In this document: positions 1-6,006 of the stretch, piece by piece
Position numbering within the stretch: the stretch's first letter is position 1
Layout: each line of letters opens with the position of its first letter
Assembly: GCA_937894355.1 (NCBI GenBank)
Contig: CALCRD010000391.1
Coordinates: 1 to 14,202 of the forward strand
DNA length: 14,202 bases
DNA from: an uncultured Bacillus sp.
GTDB taxonomy: Bacteria > Bacillota > Bacilli > Bacillales > Cytobacillaceae
Reading direction: 5' to 3'
Notes under the pieces: model-generated
What the model was told of the DNA's origin: nothing
Database searches by the model: none
The model's input: the letters and a program-made list of their open reading frames with translations, nothing else
Made by a program: the position numbers and the translations under genes

Positions 1-33
1 GTGCCTGGAACGGAAATCAACAGTCTAGTTTAA
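1..33. repeat. Right end of a dispersed intergenic repeat (family 1), cut by the window start
   Basis: These 33 bases match 9156-9188 at 32 of 33 positions, the only difference being T at 24 versus A at 9179. The 9156-9188 stretch is the right end of the complete repeat at 9010-9195, so the rest of this copy lies upstream of the window. It sits directly before the tatD ribosome-binding site, in what is probably the metG-tatD gap. Confidence 0.85.
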
Positions 34-63
34 CCCAGAGTCAAAATAAAAGGAGTAATAAAT

Positions 64-834
64 ATGCTTTTTGACACACATGTTCATTTAAATGCCGAAC
101 AATATACAGAAGATTTAACAGAGGTGATTAATCGAGCCCTATCAGAGGGAGTTTCGCAAATGGTGGTAGTTGGATTTGATCGTCCAACGATAAAAAAAGC
201 AATTGAACTGGCAGAAGCTTATGATTTTTTATATGCAAGTGTTGGTTGGCATCCGGTGGATGCGATAGATATGACGGAGGAAGATCTGTTATGGATAGAA
301 AAATTAGCCCAACACCCCAAAGTAGTTGCCTTAGGCGAAATGGGATTGGATTATTACTGGGATAAATCCCCAAAGGATATTCAAAAGGATGTTTTTCGCA
401 AACAAATTCAATTAGCCCGCAGAGTTAAATTGCCAATTATTATACATAATCGTGATGCAACAGCTGATATCATTGAGATTTTGAAGCAGGAGAAAGCCGA
501 AGAGGTTGGCGGAATTATGCATTGCTTTAGCGGGAGTCCGGAGATTGCGCTAGAATGCATCAAAATGAACTTCTACATCTCACTAGGTGGTCCAGTGACG
601 TTTAAAAATGCCAAGCAGCCCAAAAAAGTGGCAGAAATGGTTCCGCTCGAGCGTTTATTAATTGAAACAGATTGCCCATATTTGACGCCGCATCCTTTCC
701 GGGGGAAACGAAATGAACCAAAATATGTGAAATTAGTAGCTGAACAAATTGCAGAAATAAAGGGAATCACATTAGAAGAAGTGAGTAAAGCGACAACTGA
801 AAATGCAAATAAAGTTTTCGACATAAATCGCTAA
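64..834 (+). CDS. tatD: TatD-family metal-dependent hydrolase / DNase (YabD)
   Basis: A 256-residue TatD-family protein, normal length for the family. Members are TIM-barrel metal enzymes of the amidohydrolase superfamily with 3'-5' exonuclease or AP-endonuclease activity on DNA, acting in the cytoplasm. Visible metal and active-site residues, in the order typical of the family, are the HxH pair H6/H8 in FDTHVHLN, E92 in GEMGLDYYW, H128 in IIHNRD, H153 in MHCFSGS and D203 in IETDCPYLTP. The ATG at 64 follows an AGGAG at 51-55 with good spacing. In B. subtilis this gene (yabD) lies between metG and yabE, as seems to be the case here. The physiological role in Bacillus is not settled; assignment to the family is firm, the exact substrate is not. 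Confidence 0.93.
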   Translation: MLFDTHVHLNAEQYTEDLTEVINRALSEGVSQMVVVGFDRPTIKKAIELAEAYDFLYASVGWHPVDAIDMTEEDLLWIEKLAQHPKVVALGEMGLDYYWDKSPKDIQKDVFRKQIQLARRVKLPIIIHNRDATADIIEILKQEKAEEVGGIMHCFSGSPEIALECIKMNFYISLGGPVTFKNAKQPKKVAEMVPLERLLIETDCPYLTPHPFRGKRNEPKYVKLVAEQIAEIKGITLEEVSKATTENANKVFDINR

Positions 835-906
835 GAGGTTTTGTTGAAACATAAGGGAGCATGTCCATTCCGTCTATCATTCTCAATAGTTCTACAGATT
901 CTCTTT

Positions 907-959
907 AAAACTAGGGATAATGATGTCGGAAAGTCGTCCTTTCCTTTTCCTAGTGTTTT
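907..959 (+). terminator. Possible rho-independent terminator after tatD
   Basis: An inner hairpin GGAAAG (928-933) / CTTTCC (939-944) with a 5-base loop is followed by TTTT. It can be enclosed by a second pairing of AAAACTAGG (907-915) with CCTA..GTTTT (949-959), also followed by T residues. The stems are short and interrupted, so this is weaker than the other terminators in the window. Confidence 0.4.
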
Positions 960-1007
960 TAGGATAATAGGTACTGTGCCAGGAAAATATGGGAAAAAAG
1001 GCTTAGG

Positions 1008-1036
1008 TTGACAGCAGATTGGATAGTCTATATAAT
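1008..1036 (+). promoter_or_regulatory. Perfect-consensus sigma-A promoter for yabE
   Basis: TTGACA (1008-1013), a 17-base spacer and TATAAT (1031-1036) match the vegetative consensus at every position. The predicted transcription start near 1043 falls just before the AGGAGG at 1049-1054, giving a very short leader. Confidence 0.85.
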
Positions 1037-1062
1037 TCTCCCAAGAGAAGGAGGCGTTTTTC

Positions 1063-2253
1063 ATCGTAATCCAAAACATGAGAAACCAGTTTTCCGATCT
1101 CTCGAGCAAGAAAAGAAAGACCGTTTTAATCTATTTCATCATTGTTGTCGTTGCATTAAGTATATTAGTCTATGAAACAACGAAAACAGCAGTTGCAATG
1201 ACGATAGACGGTCAAGAGAAAATCATTTATACCCATGCGAATACAGTCCAGGGAATCCTTGATGATCTTGATATCTCACTTCGCTCAGAGGACTATGTGT
1301 TTCCAGCGGTTAACACAAAGGTAGAATACAACTTAAAAGTTGTATACAGTTCGGCAAAACAGGTCCAACTTGTCATTGAAGACGAGAAGAAAACGGTTTG
1401 GACGGCAGCCACAACAGTGTCACAGTTTTTACAAGAACAAAACATAGTTGTTAAGCAACATGATGAAGTTTATCCTAGTTCTGAGGCAAAGCTAATTAAC
1501 AATATGGAAGTTAAAGTCCTTGGAGCCTTTCCGTTAACTTTAAATGATGGCGGAAAAGAGCAACAGGTTTGGTCTACTTCGACTACGGTCGCTGACTTTT
1601 TATTACAACAAGAGATTACATTAAATCAACAAGATCGTATTGAGCCAAAGCCTGAAGATCTCGTTACAGAAAATGCTGTGATTAAAGTTATAAGAGTTGA
1701 AAAAGTCACCGATGTAGTGGAAGAACCAATTAATTTTGCCGTCGTAACCCAGAAAGACAAAAGTATGGCTAAGGGCACCAAAAAGGTGCTAAAACAGGGC
1801 CAAAATGGCCTGGCACAAAGGCATTATGAAGTGACCAAAGAAAATGGTCAGGAAGTTACAAGAAATTTAATAAGTGAAAAGAAGCTCAAAGATAAGCAAG
1901 ATCAGGTTGTAGCTGTAGGTACTATGGCTAATACTGAAGTAGCATCTCGTGGTGGTGCAGTGGTTAAAGAATTTTATGTGAATTCTACAGCGTACACAGC
2001 TTCGTGTAACGGCTGTTCAGGAACAACGGCAACAGGAATTAATCTAAGAGCCAATCCTAATGTCAAGGTCATTGCTGTCGACCCTAGGATTATTCCCCTT
2101 GGTACAAAGGTGTTTGTAGAAGGATATGGTTATGCTGTTGCAGCAGATACCGGTTCATCAATTAAAGGTTATAAGATTGATGTATTTTTCGCTGCAAAAG
2201 CTGATGCTTATCGTTGGGGAAACAGAAAAGTGAAAATTAAGATTTTGAATTAG
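1063..2253 (+). CDS. yabE: YabE: DUF348 - G5 - 3D domain cell-wall protein (Rpf/Sps-like)
   Basis: A membrane-anchored, surface-exposed putative cell-wall lytic enzyme related to resuscitation-promoting/stationary-phase-survival proteins. Counting from the ATG at 1078 (391 residues), there is a basic N-terminus, one membrane segment at about 15-33, three DUF348 repeats across about 36-205, a G5 domain at about 208-285 and a C-terminal 3D domain at about 299-391. The 3D domain is named for its three aspartates, here D335 (AVDPRIIPLG), D357 (AADTGSS) and D368 (KIDVFF). The same fold occurs in MltA-type lytic transglycosylases. The start is unusual: AGGAGG at 1049-1054 lies 23 bases from the first ATG (1078) but 8 bases from an in-frame ATC at 1063. 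No ATG, GTG or TTG lies in frame between the stop at 1033 and 1078. I give 1063 as the likely start (396 residues); 1078 is the conservative alternative. In B. subtilis yabE is repressed by a sigma-X/sigma-M antisense RNA, and a matching promoter is present at 2372-2400. Confidence 0.85.
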   Translation: MVIQNMRNQFSDLSSKKRKTVLIYFIIVVVALSILVYETTKTAVAMTIDGQEKIIYTHANTVQGILDDLDISLRSEDYVFPAVNTKVEYNLKVVYSSAKQVQLVIEDEKKTVWTAATTVSQFLQEQNIVVKQHDEVYPSSEAKLINNMEVKVLGAFPLTLNDGGKEQQVWSTSTTVADFLLQQEITLNQQDRIEPKPEDLVTENAVIKVIRVEKVTDVVEEPINFAVVTQKDKSMAKGTKKVLKQGQNGLAQRHYEVTKENGQEVTRNLISEKKLKDKQDQVVAVGTMANTEVASRGGAVVKEFYVNSTAYTASCNGCSGTTATGINLRANPNVKVIAVDPRIIPLGTKVFVEGYGYAVAADTGSSIKGYKIDVFFAAKADAYRWGNRKVKIKILN

Positions 2254-2256
2254 CCT

Positions 2257-2290
2257 AATGCAGAGGAGCTACTCCTCTGCATTTTGCATT
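2257..2290 (+). terminator. Rho-independent terminator after yabE
   Basis: A perfect 12-bp stem, AATGCAGAGGAG (2257-2268) and CTCCTCTGCATT (2272-2283), has a 3-base loop and is followed by TTGCATTTT. The T-run is imperfect. Read on the minus strand the hairpin is followed by AGGC rather than T residues, so it should not stop antisense transcription efficiently. Confidence 0.8.
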
Positions 2291-2311
2291 TTCCGGATTT
2301 TTCTTTATACT
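2284..2311 (+). promoter_or_regulatory. Weak sigma-A-like promoter for rnmV-ksgA
   Basis: TTGCAT (2284-2289), a 16-base spacer and TATACT (2306-2311) form a plausible vegetative promoter whose -35 overlaps the tail of the yabE terminator. The match is moderate. No better candidate was seen between the terminator and the gene. Confidence 0.35.
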
Positions 2312-2371
2312 TTAAGAAGATAAAAGGAAAGCAAACACCCTTAAAATATGGATATTATAGATACATATTGA

Positions 2372-2400
2372 TAGACGATTAACATTACAAAAATGTTTCA
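2372..2400 (-). promoter_or_regulatory. ECF sigma (X/M-type) promoter driving an antisense RNA to yabE
   Basis: On the minus strand the sequence reads TGAAAC (2400-2395), a 17-base spacer (2394-2378) and CGTCTA (2377-2372). This fits the Bacillus ECF sigma consensus of TGAAAC-type -35, 16-17 spacer and CGTC-type -10. Transcription would start near 2365 and run leftwards through the yabE terminator hairpin into the yabE 3' end. In B. subtilis, yabE is known to be controlled by a cis antisense RNA from sigma-X/sigma-M promoters in this intergenic position. The match and the conserved location support each other; transcription itself is inferred. Confidence 0.7.
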
Positions 2401-2431
2401 TTTTTATTTCAATTTTAACCCGGAGGAATTT

Positions 2432-2992
2432 ATGAAAATTAAAGAGTTTATTGTGGTTGAGGGGAAAGATGACACTACTGCGATTAGACGTGCTGTCGAC
2501 GCTGATACGATTGAAACAAATGGATCTGCGATTAATTCTGAGACGATTGAAAAGATTAGGCTTGCCCAAAAAAATAGGGGAGTCATTGTGTTCACTGATC
2601 CAGATTTTCCTGGGGAAAAGATCCGTCAGACTATTGCCCAAAATGTTCCCGGATGTAAACACGCCTTCTTAGCCAAAGAAGAAGCTTTGAAAAAAAGGGG
2701 AAAGGGACTTGGAGTAGAGCACGCTTCTCCTGAGTCGATAAAAAAAGCATTGCAACAGGCGCAGCTGATGAGTGAAACAATCATAGAGGAAATATCCCAA
2801 GACGATCTTATTGATGCCGGATTAATCGGTGGTGAGGGAGCCAAGGAGAGACGAGAAAAAATCGGGAAAATTTTAAAGATAGGCTATACAAATGGAAAGC
2901 AGCTCTATAAAAGGTTGATGATGTTTCAAATTTCCAAACAGGAATTTGCTGCTGCTATCCATTTGATTAGACAGGAGGAGCAAGATGCTTAA
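2432..2992 (+). CDS. rnmV: Ribonuclease M5 (5S rRNA maturation)
   Basis: RNase M5 cleaves both strands of the double-stranded 5S rRNA precursor to give mature 5S rRNA, acting with ribosomal protein L18. The protein has an N-terminal Toprim catalytic domain at about 1-100 with E10 in VVEGKDD and D56/D58 in FTDPDFPGEKIR, the acidic triad expected of this domain. The motif GVEHASPESI (94-103) is also typical of M5. The C-terminal part (about 110-186) holds the rRNA-binding region. I chose the ATG at 2432, preceded by CGGAGG at 2421-2426. This gives 186 residues, the length of the B. subtilis protein. An upstream in-frame ATG at 2393 would add 13 residues without a ribosome-binding site and is rejected. 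The gene overlaps ksgA by 8 bases, so translation of the two is probably coupled. Confidence 0.95.
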   Translation: MKIKEFIVVEGKDDTTAIRRAVDADTIETNGSAINSETIEKIRLAQKNRGVIVFTDPDFPGEKIRQTIAQNVPGCKHAFLAKEEALKKRGKGLGVEHASPESIKKALQQAQLMSETIIEEISQDDLIDAGLIGGEGAKERREKIGKILKIGYTNGKQLYKRLMMFQISKQEFAAAIHLIRQEEQDA

Positions 2993-3869
2993 AGATATTG
3001 CCACACCCGTTCGTACAAAAACGATTCTCGAGAAGTATGGTTTTTCATTTAAAAAAAGCTTGGGACAAAATTTTCTAATAGACCCTAATATTTTAAATAG
3101 AATAGTTGATCATGCCAAAATAACTGATGAAACAGCCACAATTGAAATTGGTCCAGGAATAGGTGCTTTAACAGAACATTTAGCACGTAGAAGCAAGCGT
3201 GTGGTTGCTTATGAAATTGATCAACGATTAATGCCGATTCTGAATGAAACTCTTTCTCCATACTCAAATGTTGAAATTATTCATCAGGATGTATTAACAG
3301 CAGATGTGAAAGCAATGATGGCGGAGAAACTTTGCGGAATTGAAGACATCATGGTGGTTGCCAATTTACCTTATTATGTGACAACACCAATTATCATGAA
3401 ACTTCTGGAGGAAAAGCTTCCAATTAGGGGAATTGTTTGTATGTTACAAAAGGAAGTTGCTGATAGGATTTCAGCAAGTCCTGGTACAAAGGATTATGGT
3501 TCCCTATCAATTGCCATCCAATATTACACTAAAGCTGAAATAGTGATGACTGTTCCTAAGACGGTTTTTGTCCCGCAACCTAATGTGGATTCAGCGGTAA
3601 TTAGGCTAACTGTTTTAGACAAACCTCCAGTAGACACGGTTGACGAGGCCTTCTTTTTTAAAGTGATAAAAATGAGCTTTGCCCAAAGAAGGAAAACAAT
3701 TCTCAATAATTTAACCAGTCAGTTACCGGATGGAAAGGAAAAGAAGGATTCGATTCTTTCGGCATTACAAGAAGCCAATATTGAGCCGCAGCGCCGAGGC
3801 GAAACCTTGTCATTAGAAGAGTTCGCAAGGTTAAGTGATTATTTACTTCCTTATTTTTCAAAAAAATAA
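2985..3869 (+). CDS. ksgA: 16S rRNA (adenine1518-N6/adenine1519-N6)-dimethyltransferase
   Basis: KsgA uses S-adenosylmethionine to dimethylate two adjacent adenosines in the 3'-terminal helix of 16S rRNA, a late step of 30S assembly. Loss gives kasugamycin resistance. The 294-residue product shows SLGQNFLID (25-33), SAM motif I EIGPGIGALTE (54-64), the acidic ribose-binding E77 in YEIDQ, D102 in HQDVL, and the catalytic NLPY at 127-130. A C-terminal all-alpha domain follows from about residue 200. The ATG at 2985 overlaps the end of rnmV and is preceded by AGGAGGAG (2973-2980). The pairing of 5S maturation with 16S methylation is the usual one in Bacillus, and the pair ends at the terminator at 3892. 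Confidence 0.97.
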   Translation: MLKDIATPVRTKTILEKYGFSFKKSLGQNFLIDPNILNRIVDHAKITDETATIEIGPGIGALTEHLARRSKRVVAYEIDQRLMPILNETLSPYSNVEIIHQDVLTADVKAMMAEKLCGIEDIMVVANLPYYVTTPIIMKLLEEKLPIRGIVCMLQKEVADRISASPGTKDYGSLSIAIQYYTKAEIVMTVPKTVFVPQPNVDSAVIRLTVLDKPPVDTVDEAFFFKVIKMSFAQRRKTILNNLTSQLPDGKEKKDSILSALQEANIEPQRRGETLSLEEFARLSDYLLPYFSKK

Positions 3870-3891
3870 AACTCCATGACCATGGATAAGG

Positions 3892-3918
3892 CCACCTATT
3901 TTTTAGGTGGTTTTTTTT
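3892..3918 (+). terminator. Rho-independent terminator after ksgA
   Basis: CCACCTA (3892-3898) and TAGGTGG (3904-3910) form a 7-bp stem with a 5-base T loop, followed directly by eight T residues. The sigma-K -35 element of yabG starts 2 bases after the T-run. Confidence 0.92.
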
Positions 3919-3919
3919 C

Positions 3920-3947
3920 ACCATTCTTTAGTTCGTTGCATAGCCTA
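3920..3947 (+). promoter_or_regulatory. Sigma-K-type promoter for yabG
   Basis: AC (3920-3921), a 17-base spacer and CATAGCCTA (3939-3947) match the sigma-K pattern AC-N16/17-CATAnnnTA. B. subtilis yabG is transcribed by sigma-K in the mother cell, which agrees. Confidence 0.65.
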
Positions 3948-4005
3948 TCAAATAAACGTCAAGTATTGGAAGGCCCATTTTTTGGGCAGTATGGAGTGGA
4001 TGACA

Positions 4006-4884
4006 GTGTCGATAAAAGTTGGGGATATAGTTGGCAGAAGGTCATACCATTGTGACATCCTGTTTAGAGTAATTGATATAAAAGAAGAAAATGGCCGGAA
4101 AATGGCCGTTTTATACGGGGAGGATTTTCGCCTAATTGCCGATGCGCCATTTCAGGATTTAGTGGTGATTAACCAAAGCGAACGGATAAAAAAATCACAG
4201 GAATTTCGGTCCATGGAAGAACAATCTTTTCAGCTTTTTCGTCAAGATGTGAGTTTACTAAAACAAAAACAAGAATACGATGTTACGGCAGGATATAGTA
4301 AGGAATTAAATTTTTTTCAAATTCCTGGTAAGGTATTGCACATTGATGGAGATCCTTCTTATTTGAAAAAATGTCTCTTATTGTATGAAAAGGTTGGTGT
4401 ACCTGTATTTGGGGTACACTGTAATGAAAAAGAAATGCCAAATAAAGTCGGACAATTACTGGATTTCTATCGGCCAGATATATTAGTGGTCACTGGACAT
4501 GACGCTTATTCAAAGTCAAAAGGGAAAATATCCGATATTAATGCCTATCGTCACTCGAGGCATTTTGTGCAAACGGTCCGAGAGGCAAGAAAAAAAATCC
4601 CGCATTTAGACCAATTAGTTATTTTTGCAGGTGCTTGTCAATCGCATTTTGAATCGCTTATTCATGCTGGAGCTAATTTTGCTAGTTCACCGTCACGAGT
4701 CAATATTCATGCTCTAGATCCCGTGTATATTGTCGCGAAGATTGGTTTTACACCATTTATGGAGAGAATCAATGTATGGGATGTATTGAGAAATACCTTA
4801 ACAGGGGAAAAGGGTTTAGGTGGAATAGAAACCCGTGGTGTACTGCGAACAGGGATGCCCTTTAAATTGCAAATTGAGGAATAA
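4006..4884 (+). CDS. yabG: YabG sporulation-specific coat protease
   Basis: YabG is a sporulation protease (peptidase family U57) made in the mother cell. It processes spore coat and morphogenetic proteins such as SpoIVA and SafA in B. subtilis. From the GTG at 4006 the product is 292 residues, close to the 290 of B. subtilis. The N-terminus KVGDIVGRRSYHCDILFRV is characteristic. The likely catalytic residues are H165 in VVTGHDAYSK and C211 in FAGACQSHFE. Their 46-residue spacing agrees with the H161/C207 pair that I recall from the Clostridioides difficile homologue. I chose GTG 4006 because GGAG at 3993-3996 is 9 bases upstream. ATG 4000 is only 3 bases from it, and ATG 3991 and GTG 3907 (inside the ksgA terminator) have no usable site. 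A small hairpin GCCCA/TGGGC (3973-3987) lies just before the ribosome-binding site. Confidence 0.92.
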   Translation: MSIKVGDIVGRRSYHCDILFRVIDIKEENGRKMAVLYGEDFRLIADAPFQDLVVINQSERIKKSQEFRSMEEQSFQLFRQDVSLLKQKQEYDVTAGYSKELNFFQIPGKVLHIDGDPSYLKKCLLLYEKVGVPVFGVHCNEKEMPNKVGQLLDFYRPDILVVTGHDAYSKSKGKISDINAYRHSRHFVQTVREARKKIPHLDQLVIFAGACQSHFESLIHAGANFASSPSRVNIHALDPVYIVAKIGFTPFMERINVWDVLRNTLTGEKGLGGIETRGVLRTGMPFKLQIEE

Positions 4885-4930
4885 GATAAAAATAAGCCGT
4901 ATAAACTTTCACCGGCTTATTTTTATCTTA
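4882..4930 (+). terminator. Terminator after yabG, probably bidirectional
   Basis: A perfect 18-bp inverted repeat (4882-4899 and 4913-4930) has a 13-base loop. Its core AATAAGCCG / CGGCTTATT is flanked by A and T runs, so it can work in both directions. The yabG stop codon TAA is the first three bases of the left arm. Confidence 0.85.
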
Positions 4931-5036
4931 ATTATTTATACATTAATTATTACAAAAAATATAATACATAATCCAGCCCTGTTAAGGTAAATATAACAAA
5001 TGTTGAAAATTAGCAAAAAAAGAGGAAGGAAAAATG

Positions 5037-5066
5037 TTGACAATCTTTTTGTCGGACTGTTATAAT
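5037..5066 (+). promoter_or_regulatory. Upstream sigma-A promoter of veg
   Basis: TTGACA (5037-5042), an 18-base spacer and TATAAT (5061-5066): both hexamers are perfect, with a spacer one base longer than ideal. AT-rich DNA with A-runs lies upstream (about 4955-5036), as in UP-element-assisted promoters. Confidence 0.75.
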
Positions 5067-5077
5067 TTATGTTTTAT

Positions 5078-5106
5078 TTGACAAATATTCTTCTCCGTGT
5101 TATACT
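5078..5106 (+). promoter_or_regulatory. Downstream sigma-A promoter of veg
   Basis: TTGACA (5078-5083), a 17-base spacer and TATACT (5101-5106). The transcription start is expected near 5113, so the mRNA would begin just before the GAGGTGG at 5117-5123, with a leader of only about 15 bases. B. subtilis veg is known for an exceptionally strong vegetative promoter. Confidence 0.85.
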
Positions 5107-5128
5107 ACTACATAGTGAGGTGGACTGA

Positions 5129-5392
5129 ATGCCAAGAACATTATCGGATATTAAGAAAGCTCTTGACTCAAATTTAGGGAAAAGACTTTTACTAAAAGCC
5201 AATGGGGGACGCCGAAAAACAATTGAGCGCTCCGGTGTTTTAGCGGAAACATATCCTTCCGTATTTGTAATTGAGTTGGATCAGGAAGAAAATGCATTTG
5301 AAAGAGTATCTTACAGCTATGCAGACGTACTTACTGATACAGTTCAGATTACCTTCTATGAAGATACATCTAGCAGTATTGCTTTAAGTTAA
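5129..5392 (+). CDS. veg: Veg protein (biofilm-stimulating, small cytoplasmic)
   Basis: An 87-residue protein, one residue longer than B. subtilis Veg (86). The N-terminus MPRTLSDIKKALDSNLGKR and the central GGRRKTIERSGVLAETYPSV are characteristic. The fold is expected to be a small beta-barrel of the Veg family. In B. subtilis Veg stimulates biofilm gene expression through inhibition of the SinR repressor, and overproduction alters sporulation and germination. The biochemical mechanism is not well defined. The ATG at 5129 follows GAGGTGG (5117-5123). The gene is a monocistron with two strong promoters and its own terminator. Confidence 0.95.
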   Translation: MPRTLSDIKKALDSNLGKRLLLKANGGRRKTIERSGVLAETYPSVFVIELDQEENAFERVSYSYADVLTDTVQITFYEDTSSSIALS

Positions 5393-5405
5393 TAAGTGTT
5401 TTTTG

Positions 5406-5439
5406 AAAAAAGTAGTAAACATTTGTTTACTACTTTTTA
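5406..5439 (+). terminator. Rho-independent terminator after veg
   Basis: AGTAGTAAACA (5411-5421) and TGTTTACTACT (5424-5434) form an 11-bp perfect stem with an A-run before it and TTTT after it. It is symmetric enough to act in both directions. Confidence 0.88.
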
Positions 5440-5466
5440 TTCTGTTTTGCTTTAATACTTGCCGGG

Positions 5467-5604
5467 CGCTTCCGCTTTTCGATGTCTGGCTGCAGCGGCT
5501 AGGGGCTCGAGGTCATAAGCCAATCTGTCCCAAAGGTCAAAGACCGACCTTTAGGCCAGCTCGTCTTATGCTTGTCGCCCCTGGGCGAGCCGCTTCCGCT
5601 TTTC
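5467..5604. repeat. Dispersed hairpin-forming repeat (family 2), complete copy
   Basis: A GC-rich block in an AT-rich gap, bounded by a perfect 14-base direct repeat CGCTTCCGCTTTTC (5467-5480 and 5591-5604). Inside, nested complementary segments give one long interrupted hairpin: GCGGCTAGGGGC (5495-5506) with GCCCCT (5577-5582) and AGCCGC (5588-5593); CATAAG (5514-5519) with CTTATG (5565-5570); AAAGGTC (5532-5538) with GACCTTT (5546-5552). This structure resembles a high-copy intergenic repeat I recall from several Bacillaceae genomes. It fills most of the gap between the veg terminator and the sspF promoter. The open frame across it (5403-5648) is not a gene. Confidence 0.8.
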
Positions 5605-5628
5605 TTAAAAATAGGATAAATAAGGTAC

Positions 5629-5657
5629 TCATGAATTGTATTATCTAGCTCAAACTA
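5629..5657 (+). promoter_or_regulatory. Possible sigma-G promoter for sspF
   Basis: CAAACTA (5651-5657) fits the sigma-G -10 pattern CAnnnTA. TCATG (5629-5633), 17 bases upstream, is a partial match to the -35 pattern GNATR. Forespore expression is expected for this gene family, but the -35 is weak. Confidence 0.4.
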
Positions 5658-5689
5658 TAAATGCTGTAGTGAGTAGGAGGTTGTTATTT

Positions 5690-5866
5690 TTGAGCAGAAG
5701 AAGAGGGATTATGTCGGATCGCTTAAAAGAAGAGCTGGCCAAAGAACTGGGATTCTACGATGTGGTTCAAAAGGAAGGCTGGGGCGGTATTAAAGCTCGT
5801 GATGCAGGAAATATGGTGAAAAGAGCGATTGAGCTTGCCGAGCAACAGCTAGCAAACAAACAATAA
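5690..5866 (+). CDS. sspF: Small acid-soluble spore protein, SspF type (alpha/beta-type relative)
   Basis: A 58-residue small acid-soluble spore protein similar to B. subtilis SspF (61 residues). Such proteins bind forespore DNA and are degraded at germination. The product reads SRRRGIMSDRLKEELAKEL at the N-terminus, then GFYDVVQKEGWGGIKARDAGNMVKRAIELAEQQ with GNMVKRAIELAE near the C-terminus, the typical DNA-binding helix. The start is TTG at 5690, preceded by AGGAGG (5675-5680) at 9 bases. A later ATG at 5711 would remove the conserved RRRG segment. An in-frame upstream ATG at 5636 has no ribosome-binding site and lies in the promoter region. The position between veg and ispE agrees with B. 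subtilis. Confidence 0.93.
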   Translation: MSRRRGIMSDRLKEELAKELGFYDVVQKEGWGGIKARDAGNMVKRAIELAEQQLANKQ

Positions 5867-5924
5867 CTCTCTCAAAATTTATATACTGTTCCTTTAGATA
5901 CAATCAAATAATAATCACTGCGGC

Positions 5925-5963
5925 AGGAAGCTAGGGAATTTACCCTGGCTTCTTACTGTTTGT
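5925..5963 (+). terminator. Probable terminator after sspF
   Basis: AGGAAGCTAGGG (5925-5936) pairs with CCCTGGCTTCTT (5943-5954) through 12 positions including two G-U wobbles, with a 6-base loop. The following ACTGTTTGTCTT is only moderately T-rich. Confidence 0.6.
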
Positions 5964-6006
5964 CTTAAACTTTATTTACCCTCCTAAGGCCATTAGCTCT
6001 TTCATT

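Noticed and set aside
845..876. TGAAAC (845-850) followed by CGTCTA (871-876), resembling a forward ECF promoter for yabE
   Set aside because: The spacer is 20 bases, well outside the usual 16-17 for ECF sigma factors. The perfect sigma-A promoter at 1008-1036 explains yabE transcription.
831..1109. 92-codon minus-strand open frame in the tatD-yabE gap
   Set aside because: It is the reverse of the yabE promoter and leader region, with no ribosome-binding site and no recognisable protein features.
2393..2431. N-terminal extension of RnmV from the upstream ATG
   Set aside because: There is no ribosome-binding site before 2393, and CGGAGG directly precedes the ATG at 2432, which gives the family length of 186 residues.
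5403..5648. 81-codon open frame starting with a hydrophobic segment after veg
   Set aside because: It starts with TTG inside the veg terminator and runs through the family-2 repeat. There is no ribosome-binding site, and the composition follows the repeat rather than a protein.
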